Shown here: in pieces, positions 9,030-18,296 of the stretch
How the letters are laid out: each line of letters starts with the position of its first letter
How positions within the stretch are numbered: the first letter of the stretch is position 1
Notes under the pieces: model-generated
What the model saw: the letters and a program-made list of their open reading frames with translations, nothing else
Database searches by the model: none
Told to the model about the DNA's origin: nothing
Program-made: the position numbers and the translations under genes
DNA from: Bryobacteraceae bacterium
Lineage (GTDB): Bacteria; Acidobacteriota; Terriglobia; Bryobacterales; Bryobacteraceae
NCBI GenBank assembly: GCA_023384675.1
Contig: JAHDVK010000026.1
Location: forward strand, 17,996 to 81,995
Direction of reading: 5' to 3'
Length of the DNA: 64,000 nt

Positions 9030-10130
9030 ATGGATGTCGAGCAACGGGTGAACGGCCAAGTGATCGCCGCCGTGGCGCTGGCACTGGCGGTGTTGCTGAT
9101 CGCCGCCCGGATTACCACCACTTCCGCCGAGCACCGCAAGGAAGAGGCGCTCATGAGCCTGCTAGGGGAAGCCGAACAGGCGGCGGCGGCGCAGCGGAAT
9201 GCCGAGGCGGCGCAGGCCTACCGGCGGGCACTGCAACTGGACTCCGGGTCGTTCGCGGCGCGGCTGGGCCTGGCGCGCGTGTTGGTGCGCATGGAGCAGT
9301 GGACCGAGGCGCAAGGGCACCTGAGTCAATTGCGAACCGCCGATCCCGCTTCGAGCCAAGTGAACCTGTTGTCGGCCCGAGCCGCGTGGCAGGCGGGCGA
9401 ATTAGAACTCGCGACCGATTACTTCCACCGGGCCGTGTACGGTTACTGGCCGCCGGGGCAGATGGAGGAACGGTCGCGGGCGCGCATGTTGATGGTGCGG
9501 CTGCTGACGCAACGGCAGGACCGTGGTGCGCTGGTGCCCGAATTGCTCCGGCTACAGCGGGAACTGCCGGAGAATTCTCCGTACCGGCGCGAGACCGCGC
9601 TGCTGATGCTCGGAGCGGGTTTGGCCGATGAAGCGTCGCGCGAACTCCGCGCGCTGATCGAGGCGCATCCGGAAGACCCCGATCTCAAGCTGAGCCTCGT
9701 GGAAGCGGAAGTGATGCTCGGCAACTACATCACGGCCCGCACCCAGCTTCGGGCGATCCAGCGTCAGCACCCCGAGGAGCAGCGCACAGCGGAAAGGCTC
9801 GCATTGGTCGAAAGTGTCCTCGCGCTCGATCCGCTGGGCCGGCGTTTAAGCCTTGCCGAAAGGCACCGCCGCAGCCGCCTGCTCATCGAGGCGACGATGA
9901 AGCACGGCGAGAATTGCGGCGGCGTGGATTCGATCGGCGAACACCTGGAAGGTGCGCGGAAAGAGGCGGAGGAGGCCTACACGCGGGCTTCCGCCGAGGC
10001 CACGCTCGAACGGAACATACAGACGGCGGAGAGGCTGTGGTATCTCTTGCCCGCGGCCTGCCGGGCGCCTGATGCAGGCTCCGGCCCGCTCGCCCATGTC
10101 TTTGTGCGGCTGGAAAGGGAGGGCCGGTGA
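9030..10130 (+). CDS. Membrane-anchored TPR-repeat protein
   Basis: 366 residues. One N-terminal hydrophobic segment (VNGQVIAAVALALAVLLIAAR) acts as an uncleaved anchor or signal peptide. Then several tetratricopeptide-like helical repeats occur, for example AEAAQAYRRALQLDSGSF, WTEAQGHLSQL and LATDYFHRAVYGYW, spread over residues ~45-260. The C-terminal ~100 residues are helical and contain two cysteines without an obvious motif. TPR proteins act as scaffolds. The stop overlaps the GTG start of the ClC gene (GTGA), so the pair is translationally coupled, which suggests a functional connection that I cannot specify. Confidence 0.82.
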   Translation: MDVEQRVNGQVIAAVALALAVLLIAARITTTSAEHRKEEALMSLLGEAEQAAAAQRNAEAAQAYRRALQLDSGSFAARLGLARVLVRMEQWTEAQGHLSQLRTADPASSQVNLLSARAAWQAGELELATDYFHRAVYGYWPPGQMEERSRARMLMVRLLTQRQDRGALVPELLRLQRELPENSPYRRETALLMLGAGLADEASRELRALIEAHPEDPDLKLSLVEAEVMLGNYITARTQLRAIQRQHPEEQRTAERLALVESVLALDPLGRRLSLAERHRRSRLLIEATMKHGENCGGVDSIGEHLEGARKEAEEAYTRASAEATLERNIQTAERLWYLLPAACRAPDAGSGPLAHVFVRLEREGR

Positions 10131-11740
10131 AGCAACTCTGGCTGCGTCTGGCGGCGGGTGTGCGCGGCGATGAAGCGCACCGGTTCTTTCTGCTTTCGGT
10201 GCTGATCGGCGTCTGCGCGGGGCTGCTGATCGTCTGTTTCCATAACTTCATCGAACTTGTGTCATGGGCGGTGCTGGGTTTGCCGGCGGGCTCAAGGCAA
10301 TGGGGCACGCTGTTCGGCCCGATGGCTGGCGCTGTGATTTCCACATTCCTCGTGCTCCGTGTTTTCCCATCCGCGCGCGGCAGTGGCGTGGTGCAGACCA
10401 AGGTGGCGGTGGCGCAGCCGGAAGGCGAAATCCCGGCTTCCGGAGTGGCGGGAAAACTGGCAGCCTGCTCGATCTCGATCGGCAGCGGCAACGCGCTGGG
10501 GCCGGAGGATCCATCGTTGCACATGGGCGCGGGGGTGGCGTCGGTACTCGGGCGGGCATTCCGGCTGCCGCGGGACCAGATGCGTCTGATCCCGCCCGTG
10601 GGTGCGGCGGCGGGCATCGCGGCGGCGTTCAACACGCCGATCATGGCGGTGTTGTTCGTGATCGAAGAAGTGATCGGCGCATGGAACGCGATGGCGCTTG
10701 GGTCGGTGGTGCTGGCGTCGGTGTCGGCCGTGGTCACGAGCCGTTATTTTCTCGGCGACAATCCGCTGTTCCGCGTGCCGCCCTTCGACATCATGCATCC
10801 GTCGGAAATGGCGGTGTTCGCCGTGATTGGTCTGGCGGCGGGCCTGCTGGCGACGCTGTTCACGCGCACGATCATCGCGATCCGGGGCCGCATCCAGGCG
10901 ATTGCGGGCCCCAGAATGACGCTGGTGAAGCCGGCCCTGGCGGGGCTGCTGGTGGGCATGATCGGACTCTGGCTGCCTGAGGTGCTGGGCGCGGGCTATG
11001 GTCCGGTGGACGGCGCTCTGCACGGTCGCTACGCATGGCAGATCCTGATTGCCATCGGGCTCGTGAAGATGCTGGCGACCACGGCGTGCTTCTCGGCAGG
11101 CGTGCCGGGTGGCATGTTCGCGCCCACGTTGTTCATTGGCGCCATGGTTGGCGGGGGGCTGGGAGGATTGGCGCGCCTGTTCTGGCCGATGCCGATCAGT
11201 CCCGACAGTGTGTTCGTACTGGTGGGCATGGGCGCGTTCTTCGCGGGCGTGTTCCGCGCGCCAATGACGTCGGTCTTCATGGTGTTCGAAGTGAGCGCCA
11301 GCTACAAGATCATCGCGCCCGTGATGGTGGCGAACATGCTCGCGTACATCATCTCGAGGCGGCTGCAGCCTGTGCCATTCTTTGACCGCATCGCCGGGTT
11401 CGAAGGCATCCGGCTGGATTCGCAGGAGGAGATTCGCGAGCAGAGATCCTGGCGCGTGGAAGACGCGATGCGCCCGCCCGATGAGGTGGAAGGCCACCAC
11501 CTGATCTGGTGCGGTCCCCGGCGCTGGCGCACCGAACCCGCAGCCGGCCATCCTGGCGACCCCGTCCCCTGCCTGTACGCGGACCAGACGCTCGAGGCTG
11601 CGTTGCCGGTGGTGGGAGCGCACGAGTTCGTCCCGGTGGTCGACCGGCGCGACGAGAGCCGCTTGCTGGGGGTACTGACGCTCGACGCGGCGCTGTCGCG
11701 CTACGGCATCACTCGTAGCGCAGGGTCTCCACCGGCATGA
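10127..11740 (+). CDS. ClC-family chloride channel/antiporter with CBS-like C-terminal region
   Basis: 537 residues, GTG start coupled to the TPR gene. Multi-pass membrane protein with recognisable ClC signatures: GSGVVQTKVA at the first filter segment, LGPEDPSLHMGAG where the family has LGREGPxVHxGA (the gating glutamate position is kept), GVPGGMFAPTLFIGAMVGG, and SVFMVFEVSASYKI. After ~residue 430 a soluble region with VEDAMRPPDE and a segment ending LLGVLTLDAALSRYG looks like a CBS-type domain. It moves chloride, or exchanges chloride for protons, at the inner membrane. The 3' end overlaps the convergent lolC-like gene by 32 nt. Confidence 0.92.
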   Translation: MKQLWLRLAAGVRGDEAHRFFLLSVLIGVCAGLLIVCFHNFIELVSWAVLGLPAGSRQWGTLFGPMAGAVISTFLVLRVFPSARGSGVVQTKVAVAQPEGEIPASGVAGKLAACSISIGSGNALGPEDPSLHMGAGVASVLGRAFRLPRDQMRLIPPVGAAAGIAAAFNTPIMAVLFVIEEVIGAWNAMALGSVVLASVSAVVTSRYFLGDNPLFRVPPFDIMHPSEMAVFAVIGLAAGLLATLFTRTIIAIRGRIQAIAGPRMTLVKPALAGLLVGMIGLWLPEVLGAGYGPVDGALHGRYAWQILIAIGLVKMLATTACFSAGVPGGMFAPTLFIGAMVGGGLGGLARLFWPMPISPDSVFVLVGMGAFFAGVFRAPMTSVFMVFEVSASYKIIAPVMVANMLAYIISRRLQPVPFFDRIAGFEGIRLDSQEEIREQRSWRVEDAMRPPDEVEGHHLIWCGPRRWRTEPAAGHPGDPVPCLYADQTLEAALPVVGAHEFVPVVDRRDESRLLGVLTLDAALSRYGITRSAGSPPA

Positions 11741-12923
11741 TGCGCGCGGCGGCGCGCGCCGGGTACAAGGTGGCGAGAAAACTCACGCCCAAGGCCATGG
11801 CCGAGATCCACGCGGCGTCCCACGCGCGCGGCTCGAAGGGCACGTAGCTCATCGAGTAGATCTCCTCGTCGAGCGCGATCCATTGCTGCTGGTCGGCCAG
11901 ATGGCTGAGCCCATAACCCAGAGCGAGGCCCAGCAGAAGACCGGTGAACCCGATCATCAGCCCCTGCGCGATGAAGATGCGGGCAATCTGCGCCCGCCGC
12001 GCGCCCATTGACACGAGCACGGCGATGTCGCGCTTCTTCTCCATTACCGACATCACCAGCGCCGTGAGGATGTTCAAAGCGGCGATCAACTGAATCAGGC
12101 TGATGGTGATGACGGAGACGCGCTTCTCCAGTTCAAGCGCGCCCAGCAGCTGGCGGTTCTGCTCCATCCAGTGCGTGGCGCCGAGTTTGGGGCCCGCGAT
12201 CGTCTCGGCTTCGGCCGCGATGGCGGGCGCGGCGCGCAGGTCGTCAATCCGAAGCTCCAGGGCATTCACCACGTCGCCGGTCTGAAACAGCGCTTGCGCG
12301 GCTTCGAGCGTGACGAACGCAAAGTGGTTATCCAGATCATAGAAGCCGCTTTCGAAGAGGCCCACCACGCGGTAGCGGACCTGCAGCGGGCGCGGACCGA
12401 ACGGGGTGAGTTCGCCTTGCGGACTGACGACGGTGACCCACGAGTTCAGCAGCATGCCCGTGCGCCGCGCGAGCTGCGTGCCGAGCAGGATGGTGCGCGG
12501 CTCCCGCAGGGCCTCGATCGAACCTTCGCGCAAGAAAGGCCCGAGATTCAACCGGTCGAGCGGCATTCCCTTCAGCGTGCTTTCCGACGACTGCATCGGG
12601 CCGCTCATCAGCACTTTGCCATAAAGCGCGGGCGAGGCTTGCCGCACGCCAGGCAATGCTTGCAGCCTTCCTGTCAACTCGCGCCAATTCTCGATTCCGG
12701 CCGAAGGTTCCTTTTCCAGCAGCGCGACGTGGGGCGTCGCGCCCAGTAGATTGCGCTCGAGGCTGTTGCGAAACCCGTTGTTAACGGCGATGGCGATCAC
12801 CAGCGCCATCACGCCCGCGGCCACGCCGAGCACGCTGATCACGGTGATGACCGAGATGAAAGCCTGGCGGCGCTTCGCCTTCAGGTAGCGCGCGGCGACG
12901 AAGAGTTCGAAGGCGCGCGTCAT
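11709..12923 (-). CDS. LolC/LolE-type lipoprotein-releasing ABC transporter permease
   Basis: 404 residues from ATG 12923; the frame is open far upstream but that part lies within lysS. It begins with the family-typical FELFVAARYLKAKRRQAFISVITVIS, has a large periplasmic domain (residues ~50-265), then three C-terminal membrane helices including ALVMSVMEKKRDIAVLVSMGARR and the end motif ARIMPVETLRYE. This FtsX/MacB fold in LolC/E extracts outer-membrane lipoproteins from the inner membrane for LolA. The ATPase partner (LolD) is not adjacent. It lies 5 nt after the lysS stop, a lysS-lolC order that I recall from other bacteria, and so is probably in the same operon. Confidence 0.88.
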   Translation of the reverse strand: MTRAFELFVAARYLKAKRRQAFISVITVISVLGVAAGVMALVIAIAVNNGFRNSLERNLLGATPHVALLEKEPSAGIENWRELTGRLQALPGVRQASPALYGKVLMSGPMQSSESTLKGMPLDRLNLGPFLREGSIEALREPRTILLGTQLARRTGMLLNSWVTVVSPQGELTPFGPRPLQVRYRVVGLFESGFYDLDNHFAFVTLEAAQALFQTGDVVNALELRIDDLRAAPAIAAEAETIAGPKLGATHWMEQNRQLLGALELEKRVSVITISLIQLIAALNILTALVMSVMEKKRDIAVLVSMGARRAQIARIFIAQGLMIGFTGLLLGLALGYGLSHLADQQQWIALDEEIYSMSYVPFEPRAWDAAWISAMALGVSFLATLYPARAAARIMPVETLRYE

Positions 12924-12928
12924 GGGAA

Positions 12929-14443
<1,515 letters not shown>

Positions 14444-14466
14444 CGAGGACTCCTTGGGTAAAACCT

Positions 14467-14476
14467 AATTATAATT
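14467..14476. promoter_or_regulatory. Shared palindromic -10 region between lysS and the GT2 gene
   Basis: The 10-base palindrome AATTATAATT contains the consensus -10 hexamer TATAAT on both strands (14470-14475 plus; 14468-14473 minus). It sits in the 39-nt gap between the divergent lysS and GT2 starts. No convincing -35 hexamer is visible on either side at 17 bp. For the rightward gene, transcription would begin about at the TTG start codon, implying a leaderless message. Confidence 0.5.
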
Positions 14477-14482
14477 GGGAGT

Positions 14483-15208
14483 TTGCAGTCGCTTTCGATC
14501 CTCATCCCGGCATTCAACGAGCAGCAGCGTCTGCCCGCCACCCTAAAGACCGTGGCATCGTACCTGGATGCCCGTGCGCCCGCTTTCGCCGAAGTCCTGG
14601 TGGTGAACGACGGCTCGCGCGACGGCACAGCGGACGTGGTGCGCGGCTTTGCCGCCGCCGACGCGCGTTTCGTACTGCTCGAGAACCCAGGCAACCGCGG
14701 CAAGGGCTATGCGGTTCGCCACGGAATGCAAAAGGCGCGCGGCGAGTGGGTCCTGTTCACCGACGCCGACCTTTCCGCGCCGATTGAAGAGCTGGATAAG
14801 CTCTGGTCCGCCGTAGAACGCCAAGGCGGCGATGGCGCGATCGGTTCGCGGGCCCTCGACCGGTCGCTAATCGGCGTGCACCAGTCGTTCTTCCGTGAAA
14901 CCAGCGGCAAGTTCTTCAACCTGGTGATGCGGATGATCACCGGGCTGCCCTACCGCGACACGCAATGCGGCTTCAAACTATTCAGCCGCGCCGCGGCCCA
15001 AGCTGTCTGCTCGCGGCAGCGCATCGAAGGCTTCGGTTTCGACGTCGAGATCCTCTATATCGCGCAAAAACATGGCTTCCGCATCATCGAGGTGCCGGTG
15101 CGTTGGAATAACGTCGAAGGAACCAAGGTCAGCTTGTGGAATGGTCTGCAGGCCTTCCTCGATCCGCTGGAGGTGAGGCGCAACGACCTGCGCGGGCTTT
15201 ATCGTTGA
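14483..15208 (+). CDS. Glycosyltransferase family 2, dolichyl-phosphate glucosyltransferase-like
   Basis: 241 residues. It opens directly with the first GT-A strand (LSILIPAFNEQQRL), then VVNDGSRDGTADVV, the metal-binding FTDADLSAP (DxD equivalent) and later DTQCGFKLFSR. This arrangement is typical of polyprenyl/dolichyl-phosphate beta-glucosyl- or mannosyltransferases, which make lipid-linked sugar donors of the kind ArnT-like enzymes use. The start codon is TTG, with no room for a normal leader after the -10 box at 14470-14475. There is no C-terminal membrane extension. Possible functional link with the glycan cluster at 3.5-9 kb (inference). Confidence 0.88.
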   Translation: MQSLSILIPAFNEQQRLPATLKTVASYLDARAPAFAEVLVVNDGSRDGTADVVRGFAAADARFVLLENPGNRGKGYAVRHGMQKARGEWVLFTDADLSAPIEELDKLWSAVERQGGDGAIGSRALDRSLIGVHQSFFRETSGKFFNLVMRMITGLPYRDTQCGFKLFSRAAAQAVCSRQRIEGFGFDVEILYIAQKHGFRIIEVPVRWNNVEGTKVSLWNGLQAFLDPLEVRRNDLRGLYR

Positions 15209-15250
15209 ATCCGCGCGCGCCCCTCCAGCATCTCTGCTATCTGGAAACTT

Positions 15251-15682
15251 ATGGCCTACCCCGAACAACTTTTGATCCCGATGCGCGCCGACCTCACTCA
15301 ATACGGCGTCCAGGAGACCCGTACCCCCGAGGAGTTGGACCAGGCGATCAACGCTCACGGCACGGTTCTGGTTGTGACGAATTCTGTCTGCGGCTGTGCC
15401 GCCAGCAAAGCCCGCCCGGCGGTTGGGCTTGCACTGCGGCACGCGGTGAAGCCCGACGCGGCCGTCACCGTGTTTGCCGGCGGCGACGTGGAAGCGGTCG
15501 CCCACCTGCGCGAGAAACACCTTCACGGCGTACCGCCTTCCTCGCCCTCCCTGGCGCTTTTCCGCGACGGCAAGGCCGTTTGGGCCATGCACCGCTTCCA
15601 GATCGAGGCGCGTCTGGCGCCCGAAATCGCCGCCGACATCACCAAGGCCTTCGACGAATTCTGCGCCCGCCAGAGCGCCTGA
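15251..15682 (+). CDS. BrxA/BrxB-family bacilliredoxin (DUF1094)
   Basis: 143 residues, the expected length. The thioredoxin-like fold carries the distinctive CGC active site in NSVCGCAAS (C47-G48-C49), followed by ARPAVGLAL and GVPPSSPSLALF. In Firmicutes BrxA/B remove bacillithiol from S-bacillithiolated proteins; homologues occur widely, including Acidobacteria. Cytoplasmic. It is followed after one base by a DUF6526 membrane protein, so the two are probably cotranscribed. A PIG-L deacetylase, the family that includes the bacillithiol enzyme BshB, lies 31 kb away; a link is speculative. Confidence 0.92.
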   Translation: MAYPEQLLIPMRADLTQYGVQETRTPEELDQAINAHGTVLVVTNSVCGCAASKARPAVGLALRHAVKPDAAVTVFAGGDVEAVAHLREKHLHGVPPSSPSLALFRDGKAVWAMHRFQIEARLAPEIAADITKAFDEFCARQSA

Positions 15683-15683
15683 T

Positions 15684-16118
15684 ATGACCGGACAGAACTA
15701 CGCCAATCACGCCCGGCTCGTCACAGGCTTTCACAAAATCCTCTATCCCGTTTTGTTCGCGAGCTGGCTCGGCTCCGCTGTGAACCTGTGGCAATCCTGG
15801 GGCGACCACAACCGCTTCTACAGCGCCGCGCTATTGTTCGTGCTGATCTTTGCCGTGATGGCGCTGGGGATTTACGCGCGCGTGTTCGCGCTCAGAGCCC
15901 AGGACCGCGCGATTCGCGCCGAGGAGAACCTCCGGCATTTCGTCATCACCGGCCAGCTCCTCGACCCGCGTCTGCACCCCAAACAGATCGTCGCGCTCCG
16001 CTTCGCCGGCGATGAGGAGTTCGTGGAACTCGCCCGGAAGGCGGCAGCGGAAACCCTCGAGCCGGACGCCATCAAGCAGGCGATCCGGAATTGGCGCGCG
16101 GATCATCACCGCGTCTGA
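15684..16118 (+). CDS. DUF6526-type two-helix membrane protein
   Basis: 144 residues from ATG 15684, one base after the bacilliredoxin stop. The N-terminus reads MTGQNYANHARLVTGFHKIL, then two membrane helices (residues ~22-40 and 50-72), then a soluble C-terminal domain of ~70 residues including LDPRLHPKQIVALRFAGDEEF. I recognise this as the DUF6526 family, with unknown function. It faces the convergent methyltransferase gene four bases beyond its stop. Confidence 0.75.
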   Translation: MTGQNYANHARLVTGFHKILYPVLFASWLGSAVNLWQSWGDHNRFYSAALLFVLIFAVMALGIYARVFALRAQDRAIRAEENLRHFVITGQLLDPRLHPKQIVALRFAGDEEFVELARKAAAETLEPDAIKQAIRNWRADHHRV

Positions 16119-16122
16119 GCGC

Positions 16123-16755
16123 CTAATCCTTCCGCGCGACAAGCCGCACTACCGGTACGCGAGCCTGCGGCACGGCAGCCCACTCCGGTTGCATCTCCCG
16201 GTCTTCATAGCGAAGGATATGAAGCCGGTTGAAGGTGCGCAGCAGCTGGTTTGTACCGTAGCCGGCCCGGCCCGCCAGCGCCGGCGCGGCATCGTGATAA
16301 CCTTCCACGATCAGCAGCCCGCCCGGCTTCAGCATGTCCATGATCTTCCGGGCGTTCTTCGTCGCCAAATCCTGGACGTACATGCAGAGGATCACGTCGA
16401 AGCGGTTCAGGTAAGGCGGCAGATCCTCGAAGCGGCTCACCTTGGCCTCGATCGGCGCGCCCAACTTCTTCGCTTCGGCCTCGGCCAGCTTCACGGCCTC
16501 TTTGGAGATGTCGATCCCGGTGACCTTCCAACCTTTGCGGGCGAGATAGATCGCGTTGCGTCCATTCCCCATGCCGATATCGAGCGCCTCTCCCGGAGGC
16601 AGGCTCGCCGTGGTTTCGAGCACCAGGGCGCTCGGCTTCACCGGGACGTTCCCCCCGCGGGCGGCGTAGATCTCATCCCAGGTGGGAGCGTCGGAGCGGC
16701 GCTGCGCGGTCAGGGGAAGCGCCAGCAGAGCAAGGAGAAGAATGCGGGGAATCAT
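16123..16755 (-). CDS. Class I SAM-dependent methyltransferase with signal peptide
   Basis: 210 residues. The N-terminus is a clear signal peptide (MIPRILLLALLALPLTAQ). The rest is a Rossmann-type methyltransferase with motif I ALDIGMGNGRNAIYLA, the acidic motif II GIDISKEAV and post-motif segment FDVILCMYV. An exported SAM-dependent enzyme is odd because SAM is not expected in the periplasm; the hydrophobic segment may instead anchor it, or the true start may lie downstream. It overlaps the CusF-like lipoprotein gene by four bases (ATGA), implying coupled translation. Substrate unknown. Confidence 0.85.
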   Translation of the reverse strand: MIPRILLLALLALPLTAQRRSDAPTWDEIYAARGGNVPVKPSALVLETTASLPPGEALDIGMGNGRNAIYLARKGWKVTGIDISKEAVKLAEAEAKKLGAPIEAKVSRFEDLPPYLNRFDVILCMYVQDLATKNARKIMDMLKPGGLLIVEGYHDAAPALAGRAGYGTNQLLRTFNRLHILRYEDREMQPEWAAVPQARVPVVRLVARKD

Positions 16756-17072
16756 GGTTCGGGTTGAATATCCACCAGCCAGTAGTGCAGATCGTTCCGC
16801 AGAACCGTGGCGCGAATCGTCATGCCTTCCTTCAACTTCGCGTATTCCGCCGCGTCCGGCACGGGAAAGTCCATCGTCATGGCCTTCATCCAGCCGTCGA
16901 TGTCCTCGTGCTTGATCACCGCGACGCGGTTCTCCGGACGCAGGCGGAGCACTTCGCCGCGCATCGGATGCTTCTCCTTCGCCTCGCCAAAGTCAAAAGC
17001 CGGTTCGCGTCGCGCCGGCGCGCATGCGAGCAAGCCCAGCAGCGCCGCGGCCGCCAGAATCCGCCGTGTCAT
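16752..17072 (-). CDS. CusF-like copper-binding lipoprotein
   Basis: 106 residues. The leader ends in lipobox LLAC with Cys17, so it is probably a lipoprotein. The mature part is a small beta-barrel of the CusF type: HPMRGEVLRLRPENRVAVIK and then WMKAMTMDFPV. CusF binds Cu(I)/Ag(I) with one His, one Trp and two Met; here candidates are H35 or H55, W61, M65 and M67. Periplasmic metal chaperone or sensor is the likely role. It lies 19 nt after the acyl-CoA dehydrogenase and overlaps the methyltransferase; no CusABC pump is in the window. Confidence 0.85.
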   Translation of the reverse strand: MTRRILAAAALLGLLACAPARREPAFDFGEAKEKHPMRGEVLRLRPENRVAVIKHEDIDGWMKAMTMDFPVPDAAEYAKLKEGMTIRATVLRNDLHYWLVDIQPEP

Positions 17073-17091
17073 CGTCTGTCTCCTTCCCCAA

Positions 17092-18261
17092 TCACCGGTA
17101 GGCCTGAACGCCCGTCACCATCTCGCCGAGCACCAGCGTATGAATGTGATCCGTGCCTTCGTAGGTCTTGACCGTCTCCAGATTACACAGGTGGCGCATC
17201 ACGGGGTAATCGTCGATGATTCCGTTCGCGCCGAGCAGATCGCGCGCCAGGCGCGCGCACTCCAGCGCGATCGCCGTATTATTCTTCTTCAGCATCGAGA
17301 TGTGCGCCGGCGCGATGCGGCCCGCATCCTTCAGCCGCGCGCAATGCAGGGCGAGCAATTGCGCCTTCGTGATCTCGGTGACCATCCAGGCCAGCTTCTC
17401 CTGCACCAGTTGATGGGAGGCGATGGGCTTGTTGTCGAATTGCTTGCGCTCGAGCGAGTAAACGCGCGCGGTTTCGAAGCAGTCCATCGCGGCGCCGATC
17501 ACGCCCCAGCCGATACCGTAGCGCGCCTGCGACAGGCACGACAGCGCCGCTTTCAAGCCGATCGCTTCAGGCAGTCGGTTCGCCTCCGGAATTCGGCAAT
17601 CGGAAAACGCGAGCGACGAGGTCACCGATGCGCGCATCGACAATTTGCCGTGAATGTCCGAGGATGTGTACCCGGGCGTGCCTCTTTCGACCAGAAACCC
17701 CCGCACTCCTTCATCGGTGCGCGCCCACACCACGGCGACGTCCGCCACCGTGCCGTTGGTGATCCAGGTTTTCTCGCCGTTCAGCACCCAATCGCCGCCG
17801 TCGCGCACGGCGCGCGTCGTCATGCCGCCGGGGTTCGAGCCATAGCCCGGCTCGGTCAGCCCGAAGCAACCGATAGCTTCGCCGCTCTGCAGTCGCGGCA
17901 GCCAGTGCTGCTTCTGCTCCTCGCTGCCGTAGGTGAAGATCGGATACATCACCAGCGCGCCCTGCACGCTGACGAAGCTGCGCAGGCCCGAGTCGCCGCG
18001 CTCGATCTCCTGCATGATCAACCCGTATTCCAGCGCGCTCATGCCCGCGCAGCCGTAGCCATCGATGTTCGCGCCCAGGAAGCCCAGTTCGCCCATCATC
18101 GGAATCAGGTGCGCGGGGAAACGCCCGTCGTTATAGCAATCCTTGATGACGGGCAGAACCTCGTCCTCTACAAACTGCCTCGCCGTCTGCCGGACCAGCC
18201 GCTCTTCCTCGCTCAACAGCGAGTCAATCTGGAGATAATCAACGCCCTTATAAGTGGCCAT
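17092..18261 (-). CDS. Acyl-CoA dehydrogenase, glutaryl-CoA dehydrogenase-like
   Basis: 389 residues from ATG 18261. Signatures: FGLTEPGYGSNPGGM (FAD/substrate site), WITNGTVADVAVVWART, a GxxxDCFETARVYSLERKQF segment, and the active-site glutamate in TYEGTDHIHTLVLG, which most closely resembles glutaryl-CoA dehydrogenase, where the base lies in YEGTxxIHxL. The family oxidises and decarboxylates glutaryl-CoA in lysine/tryptophan breakdown, passing electrons to ETF. The neighbouring exporter and copper genes give no pathway support. The long upstream frame is a shadow over the adaptor gene. Confidence 0.88.
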   Translation of the reverse strand: MATYKGVDYLQIDSLLSEEERLVRQTARQFVEDEVLPVIKDCYNDGRFPAHLIPMMGELGFLGANIDGYGCAGMSALEYGLIMQEIERGDSGLRSFVSVQGALVMYPIFTYGSEEQKQHWLPRLQSGEAIGCFGLTEPGYGSNPGGMTTRAVRDGGDWVLNGEKTWITNGTVADVAVVWARTDEGVRGFLVERGTPGYTSSDIHGKLSMRASVTSSLAFSDCRIPEANRLPEAIGLKAALSCLSQARYGIGWGVIGAAMDCFETARVYSLERKQFDNKPIASHQLVQEKLAWMVTEITKAQLLALHCARLKDAGRIAPAHISMLKKNNTAIALECARLARDLLGANGIIDDYPVMRHLCNLETVKTYEGTDHIHTLVLGEMVTGVQAYR

Positions 18262-18296
18262 ACATTTCCATCGTATTCCCGCGCGCCGCGCGCCGC

